Below the pieces are notes generated by a model. The model did no database searches, was not told the origin of the DNA, and saw only the letters and a list, made by a program, of their open reading frames with translations. The translations under genes and the position numbers were made by a program. A stretch of 64,000 nt of DNA from Diogma glabrata (Eukaryota; Arthropoda; Insecta; Diptera; Cylindrotomidae), in contig OY856186.1 of assembly GCA_963693315.1 (NCBI GenBank), positions 96,390,943 to 96,454,942 of the forward strand, given 5' to 3'. Below are positions 58,041 to 64,000 of this stretch, piece by piece (positions within the stretch are counted from its first letter, which is position 1; every line of letters begins with the position of its first letter).

Positions 58041-59205
58041 ATATACAAATAAAAAGATTAAGTAACAAAATAATTTAATTCGTTAGTTCCATGGGTTACA
58101 GTTTACACCCCAAAAAATGTGTTTTAAATATGAAATGTAAATTGCTTCAATAGCGTAGCTCAGTTGTTCTACTATAATATAATAAAAAAATTAAATAAAA
58201 TTCATATCTTGAATACATATTTACAATGTTTATAAAATTAAAGATAAAATGATTGCGGAAAATATTATATGTTTTACATGGACAAAGATTTTCGGTATCG
58301 CGTCGCACAGCAACATTCTTATTCGTCCCAAAGCCATTATATTTTGTCCTATAGTGAAACAAATAACTATTTCAGTTTTTATTAAAATAATTTAATGCCA
58401 CACGATTTTTCGATAAAACTTCCAAATTTTTGCCGTGCCAAGAACCCTTTACAACGTGTTAGTTTTGGCACACGATGCCGCGCATTTGCGATCACTGCGA
58501 TATGGTAGTGTGACATATTGGAAAATTCAGTTTATGATAAGCGTCTATTATATAATAGTAAAATTATCAATCAAGTTCTCTAATTATCTTATGCGTTCAT
58601 TCGTAATTATTCGTAATATACATAAATATAGATATACATTTTGGTGGCGTTAATTACTTGTAGACCGACGTCTATACATACAATTGCGTCAATGAAATTA
58701 TTCAAGTTTTTGAAATTCAGTAATTTTTTTCATTATAGATCACAATAATTTTTGTTTTTTGAGTTTATTATCAAACATTTAATGTAACTAATTAATTTTT
58801 TATTAATGTTTTCGGTTTTGTTGACGTCACATATAAAGCAAAACGTGTCGTTATATTTGATAATTAACAAATGTTAATTACTGTCATATATTGATATAAA
58901 TTTGATTTGCATGTTATCAGTTAATTTCTAATGTATTTATATTACGATGTTAATTTTTGTTACAATCATAATTTGCGGATTATTAGTTTACATCTTTTTA
59001 ATTTTATAGAAATGATTTGATGTTAAAGAAATTGTAACAAAGATTTTCGTCTATCAATCAACAGCTTAGAAAGGTTTTTATGTCTTGTTCTGACACATGT
59101 TGTAATGCTTACTACATAACACATTTTTTTAGTACAGGATTATTGTAAGAATATCTTAGAATATTATACAAAATAAATTATGGGACTTAACCCTTAAAAG
59201 TACAC
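58041..59205. other. AT-rich non-coding DNA
   Basis: No gene seen. GCCGTGCCAAGAACCC to GCGATCACTGCGATATGG (58432-58505) is more GC-rich than its surroundings but has no recognisable feature. Confidence 0.4.
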
Positions 59206-59297
59206 TTAAAATAGGATGGCCAATATAAATTTTAGCCAATCCGGGACGAAGAAAGCCATATTGGTAAAGAGAATCCGGGACGGTTGGTCACCCTAAC
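59206..59297 (-). mobile_element. hAT-type terminal segment
   Basis: The minus strand starts TTAGGGTGACCAACCGTCCC and repeats TCCCGGATT; it resembles the ends at 30 and 11125. No partner end was found. Confidence 0.55.
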
Positions 59298-60655
59298 TTA
59301 AAAGTAGTCGGTAAAAAGGAGTTGTACACTACCGTTTGAAAAAGGTACACTTCACAATTTTATTTTTACATTATTAAAACATAAACTACCGGTTAAAGGT
59401 TTATTTTAAAAAACTTCTCTTCGATAATTTGAAGAATAAAACACCTTAATAAAATTAAATGCCTTAAATTAAGACGTACCAAAACAGTTTTGAGTGTGAT
59501 AAAGCGTTCTAACTTTATAAAAAGTTTTTCCTTCTGAAACCCTGCAAATAAATATTTTCTCAGTACTATTTACAAATTATTCTAAATTTCTTTTCAACCA
59601 TCCTAATAGAAAAATCAAATTTACTTAATTTCAAAGCAATCTACTATTTAGAACACTCGATATCTGAACTTAAATCAAAGCTGAGTCATTGTAAATAAAA
59701 ATCTTTTTCTAAGTTGTAGCTTCATGCCGCACAATTCTGTTATATATCATAAAAATGTTTATTTTCCAACATCTCATTCATAAAACACACCCTATTTTAT
59801 TCACGCCGGGGTTGCTGTTTTCATTTCAAAGAAAACAAAGTAATAAAAAAGAATCACAATCCTAAAAATAGATTTGAATGACGTCAAAAGGATGATTTGT
59901 CCTTGCCCCTGTGTGTGTCTAAATCCACACAAACCAACTAAATTGAAAAATCAATAGTTTCTGTGTTTCATTTTTCTCCAAAATGAAAGAGTGAAAAACT
60001 ACAACACAAACGATAAAGGACCCGGCATTTTAAAATACAACAACAAAAAGCAATATCTGCACAAAATATGTTGGAGAGATTTAATTTTTCTTTGGTTTTT
60101 TTTTGTATTCATTCAAATTTTACATTTTAATTCTGTTTAAATTTTTTGGAAAGCAAGCAAATTGAATTTACTTAAAAGCAGTTCCAATTACTTTTAATGT
60201 TTTCAAAGTTATTGGAAAATTTTTGTTTGTTTTGTTTTATAAAATTATATTGAGCAATATGATTTTCTATAATAAAATAAAAAGAGACAGCTATATGAAA
60301 TTCATTGATAAATTCAATGTGTTATTTCTCTCCCATTTTTGGTTCTACGAATTTTCTCTACGACTGCTGTAACGATTTTACTCTTCTCAAAACAAGTAGG
60401 TGGTTATATAAATGTATAGGTAAATAAAATATTTATGTTTATTCTACGTATTGTGGAAAATCATCAAATTTTACTTTTCTACATGACACTTATAATGTCA
60501 TATTAGATTGAAGAAATGGTAATGGATACAAAAATTTGTCTGTAAAAAATTATTTAATTGTTTGTCACAATTTTAAATCGTGTCTTCTTAATACATTCAA
60601 CTAAATTGAATTTGTTGTTTTTTCAAATAAAATTAGATAATCCTTGAAACTTGAA
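59298..60655. other. AT-rich non-coding DNA
   Basis: No gene, RNA or repeat recognised. Confidence 0.4.
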
Positions 60656-60659
60656 AACA

Positions 60660-61850
60660 AATCAAAAAATATAAAGGGGCCAAAATCTCACAGCTCTGAG
60701 AAATCTCACAGCTCTTATTTTAATATAGTTTTAGACAAAACACTTTTATAAGGCATTGTTTTTAGTTTTGGGCAGCGATGTATATCAAACATAAAACTCT
60801 TTGTTAAAATACATATATTTTTTTATCTCTGTTTAGAAATTTATTACAAAACTAACACGAAACATTAATACGTACGTTGCCGGAAAATTATAACAGATCA
60901 TAAATTAACATAATTTAGTGAAAATGTATCATCATTGTATCATCATACAATCAGCAAACTACTCAAAAACCTCTCCATTTAGCGTTTCGAGAAAATATTA
61001 CAAAATCAAAAATTCATATTTCTTTCAAAATTCCAAAAATATTGTATAAATTAAATAAAATCAAACTTTTTTCAAAATTCTAAAAATATTTCAAAAATTA
61101 TTACAAAATCAGAGATTAAAACTTTTTTCAAAAATTCTACAAATATTGCAAAAATTATAACAAAATCAAAAATTGAAACTTTTTTCAAAATTCCAAAAAT
61201 ATTTCAAAAATTAGAATAAAATCAATATTTAAACTTTTTCTAAATTCTAATAATATTCCAAAATTTCTTAAAAATTCAAAAAGTCAAAAATTGAAACTTT
61301 TTCCAAAATTCTAAAAATATTGCAAAAATTATAACAATATCAAAAATTGAAACTTTTTTCAAAATTCCAAAAATTATAATAAAATTAAAAATTTAAAATT
61401 TTTCAAAATTCTAAAAATATTACAAAAATTCTTACAAAATCAAAAATTCAAACTTTTTTCAAAATTCTAAATATATATATATAAAATTCACAAATTCAAA
61501 CATTCTATTTTTCTCAAAATTCTAAAAATATTGCAAAAATTATAGCAAAATTAAAACTTTTTCCAAAATTCTAAAAATATTCCAAAATTTATTACAAAAT
61601 CAAAAATACAAACTGTTTTCAAAATTCCAAAAATATATCAAAAACTATATCAAATTCAAAAATGTCCATGTTCATTTATATTTACGTCAACTAAATTTTT
61701 TTTCCCAAAAAATTGACTAAAAAAATTAATAAAATCATTTTTTTTGAAACACTTGACAATATTTTTTTGACAAACTTATAATGCAATAAAATTCGCAGTA
61801 ATAATAATTTATTGTTCATTACATTTCATTTCATAAAAATAACTAATTTT
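60660..61850 (+). repeat. Minisatellite repeat family, second forward copy
   Basis: Leader (ATCTCACAGCTCTGAG, TTTTGGGCAGCGATGTATATC, AAATTATAACAGATCATAAA) followed by about a dozen 50-60-bp units and the inner end (TGTCCATGTTCATTTAT, TTTTTGACAAACTTATAATGC). It is the least interrupted copy and a good reference for the family. Confidence 0.8.
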
Positions 61851-61859
61851 CTTTTTTTC

Positions 61860-62112
61860 TAATTGTAGTTTCTTCTGATTTGTATTTTTATTTTGTTAAA
61901 ATTTTTAAAATATTTTTAGAATTTTGAAAATAAATAGAATTTTTAAACTTTTGAATTTTAAAATTCTAAAATTTTTTTTAGAATTTTGAAAAGTTTCAAT
62001 TTTTGATTTTGTATGAATTTTTGGAATATATTTAGAATTTTAAAAAGGTTTAAATTTTTGATTTAACTAAAATTTTTGGAGTTTTGAAAAAAGTTTCAAT
62101 TTATGCAATAAT
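61860..62112 (-). repeat. Reverse-oriented array units
   Basis: GATTTTGTATGAATTTTTGG and GAATTTTGAAAAGTTTC units in reverse orientation face the forward array, giving a second inverted pair. Confidence 0.7.
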
Positions 62113-62129
62113 TTAATATTGTTGAGCAA

Positions 62130-62930
62130 TTTCAGACAAGTTCAGCAAATTTTTGGGAAATTTGACCCCTTTTAATTTTGATTAGTTTTTCTTTATAGAT
62201 AGTCTTTCATAAATAAAAAATACGGGTTCTCTTAGAATTTTTTTTTTCGAAAAGGAGTATTCACAGGGTGCCCCTCAATATTTTGTTATTTTGTTATGTG
62301 AGTGCATTTTGACGAGCGATTGTAGAAAAACTGCTCAATCGATTTTCATAGATGATATGTCGTTGAATATTTATTAGAACAAAGTTTTTAAAATGTACAC
62401 TGGTTATTTTTTGAAATAACTTTTAACGGTGTTACATAAGAAAAAACGGTGTAACATAAGAAAAGATGGCGCAGCCTCTTTTTTTTTTAAACTAAATTGA
62501 AGCTTATTTTATATCTAACTACTTGTGAAAGTTAAGGATTCGCGTTATATTTTGTTTTAAAGATAAAACTCGTTGTGCATATGACTGTCGGGAATCAGTT
62601 TGTTTTTGTTCTGAAGGAAAATTATAAAAATGGCGTTATAAACTAAGAGATTTTTTTTTATATTAAATATCAAATATTTTATTATTAGATGAACTTTTTA
62701 AAATATTATAAAAATTATAGATGTACAATAAAGGAAATATGAGCAATTTCGGTCAAGTTCAGCAAAATTTTGCGACATTTTTACTCGACCCTTTTTAATT
62801 TGGTTTATTTTTTGTTTATAGATATTTTATGTTTTTATTTCATTGATAAATGAAAAATACGACTTCTCGTAGAAGTTTTTTTTCCACTAGGGGCCTTCAC
62901 TGGATGCCCTTGAATTTGGATACTTTTATA
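62130..62930 (+). repeat. Single-arm relative of the 15.4-kb foldback
   Basis: AGTGCATTTTGACGAGCGATTGTAG, GGGTGCCCCTCAAT and GTTGTGCATATGACTGTCGGG occur in the same order as in 15420-16060, with about 10-15 percent differences and no inverted second arm. Confidence 0.75.
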
Positions 62931-62978
62931 GAAACTGTAGAAGAATTTATGAAATAATTTGTTTACCGTTTACAAATT

Positions 62979-64000
62979 TTGATACCACACAACTTTATAG
63001 CAAAACAGCAATCTACATGCAATGAGGAAAGAAAAAAAATTAGAACCATAGGCTGGGGCCGTTACCTTTTTGAGATGAAAAAATTAGTAGCAGGCAACAA
63101 TGTAAGGGATGAAAACCGTTTTTTGTTATTTGTGGCGAAACGAGACCGCCTAGAGAAAAGTGTCTCATACAAAAGATGTAGATAATAAAAAAATCTAAAA
63201 CTTTAGCTACATACATTTTTCGACATAACCTCAAAGTTGGCGAGAAAATGACGAAAACCCGATTTTTCTGTTTTTTATTTTTTTCTCGCGTGAAAATTAT
63301 TTAATTTAAATGCAACTTTGTGAAAGTACGTAATTATTTGCACATAATAAGCATGAATTTTTTCAATTATGGAAAATAAATATTTTTCGAGATTTTATAA
63401 ATTTTTCCGAAAAAAACACCCCTATCTTAGCGAACAACTTTATTGATTTTTTTTTTAGATTTTGATGTTGTACCATTGCAGTGCTTCGTTCAAGGGGATT
63501 TTTCCGAAAACTACGCCTTCATAATTCAGGATTCGCCTCAAGGCTATCATTATAATAATGCACAAGCTACTATTCATCCATTCGTTATTTATTTTAAAAG
63601 TGACGCAAGTGAATATATACAGCACCGAAGTTTTATACTCATTTCGGATATAAACGATCATAACAGTACTACAGTCTATCTTTTCATTACAAAACTTATT
63701 GATTTCATAAGAAAGCATATAAGTTCTAATATTAGGAAAATAATTTATAACACCGACAGTGCACCTTCTCAATACAAAAATAAACATAACCTAATTAACT
63801 TATGCCATCATAAAAAAGACTTTAAGGTTGATGCAGAATGGCATTTTCATGTTACCACTTACCAGCCATGTAAAGGGACCTTGCGATGGGATTGGTGGTA
63901 CACTGAAGGTGGTACACGGAACCTTGCGATGGGATTGGTGGTACACTGCGTGCTGCGCACCGTTATAGTATGAGGAACAGAAATATTATTCGAACACCAA
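62979..64000 (+). pseudogene. Conserved transposon-like protein of unknown function (edge of window)
   Basis: HNFIAKQQST (62983) and, from 63490, GDFSENYAFIIQD, NNAQATIHPFVIYF, NTDSAPSQYKNKHNLINLC and DAEWHFHVTT match a protein family scattered through invertebrate and lower-vertebrate genomes (seen as cc8K15.2-like predictions), with conserved aspartates that suggest a DDE-like nuclease core; this last point is inference. A 43-bp tandem duplication (63878-63905 and 63921-63948) shifts the frame; the second copy reads PCDGIGGTLRAAHR, the family continuation. The two parts are separated by about 450 bp that may be an intron (acceptor TTTTTTTTAG at 63458) or an insertion. The gene continues past 64000. 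Confidence 0.6.

Overview
This is a very AT-rich, gene-poor eukaryotic window, almost certainly from an insect or close arthropod relative. The evidence is the mix of elements: a 412/mdg1-like gypsy retrotransposon, Jockey-type and other non-LTR elements, Helitrons, hAT, PIF/Harbinger, a Crypton, a tRNA-derived SINE, long (TA)n tracts and many foldback repeats. I see no bacterial or organellar genes, no rRNA and no CRISPR. Only one short segment (13261-13481) looks as if it could be an exon of an ordinary host gene, and that is weak.

Layout. 1-11.1 kb: a non-autonomous hAT with a perfect 8-bp target duplication (30-2207), then an internally deleted gypsy element (repeat-rich leader, small membrane ORF, gag, RNase H end plus integrase, polypurine tract) split by a Helitron with four 221-bp tandem copies and a palindromic double tail (3692-5814); then a decayed hAT transposase. 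11.4-24.3 kb: foldback elements, a repeat family built from CTGATCAGG-like words, a SINE, a long array of ~620-bp units, and the 3' end of a second Helitron. 24.5-33 kb: a decayed non-LTR element carrying a nested hAT MITE with an exact 8-bp duplication, a large foldback, two more SINE copies and ORF1/RT relics. 33.7-35.4 kb: a Crypton (tyrosine recombinase) flanked by hairpins. 35.6-46.5 kb: two facing copies of an AT-rich minisatellite-bearing repeat; the right-hand copy is split by a PIF/Harbinger element with an uninterrupted 350-aa transposase model and its Myb/SANT partner gene, and again by a non-LTR element. 47.5-58 kb: another copy of the same family, a near full-length but broken Jockey element, a foldback next to a 265-bp (TA)n tract, and a Jockey RT relic. 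58-64 kb: unannotated AT-rich DNA, two further repeat-family copies, and at the right edge a broken gene of a conserved uncharacterised transposon-like protein family.

How the parts work together: most genes here are relics of selfish elements, so there is no pathway. The one self-contained system that still looks close to working is the PIF/Harbinger pair (transposase plus Myb-like DNA-binding protein, converging). The nesting order lets relative insertion ages be read: repeat family first, then Harbinger and non-LTR insertions into it; gypsy before Helitron; non-LTR before hAT MITE. All assignments are from reading the sequence; no database search was possible.
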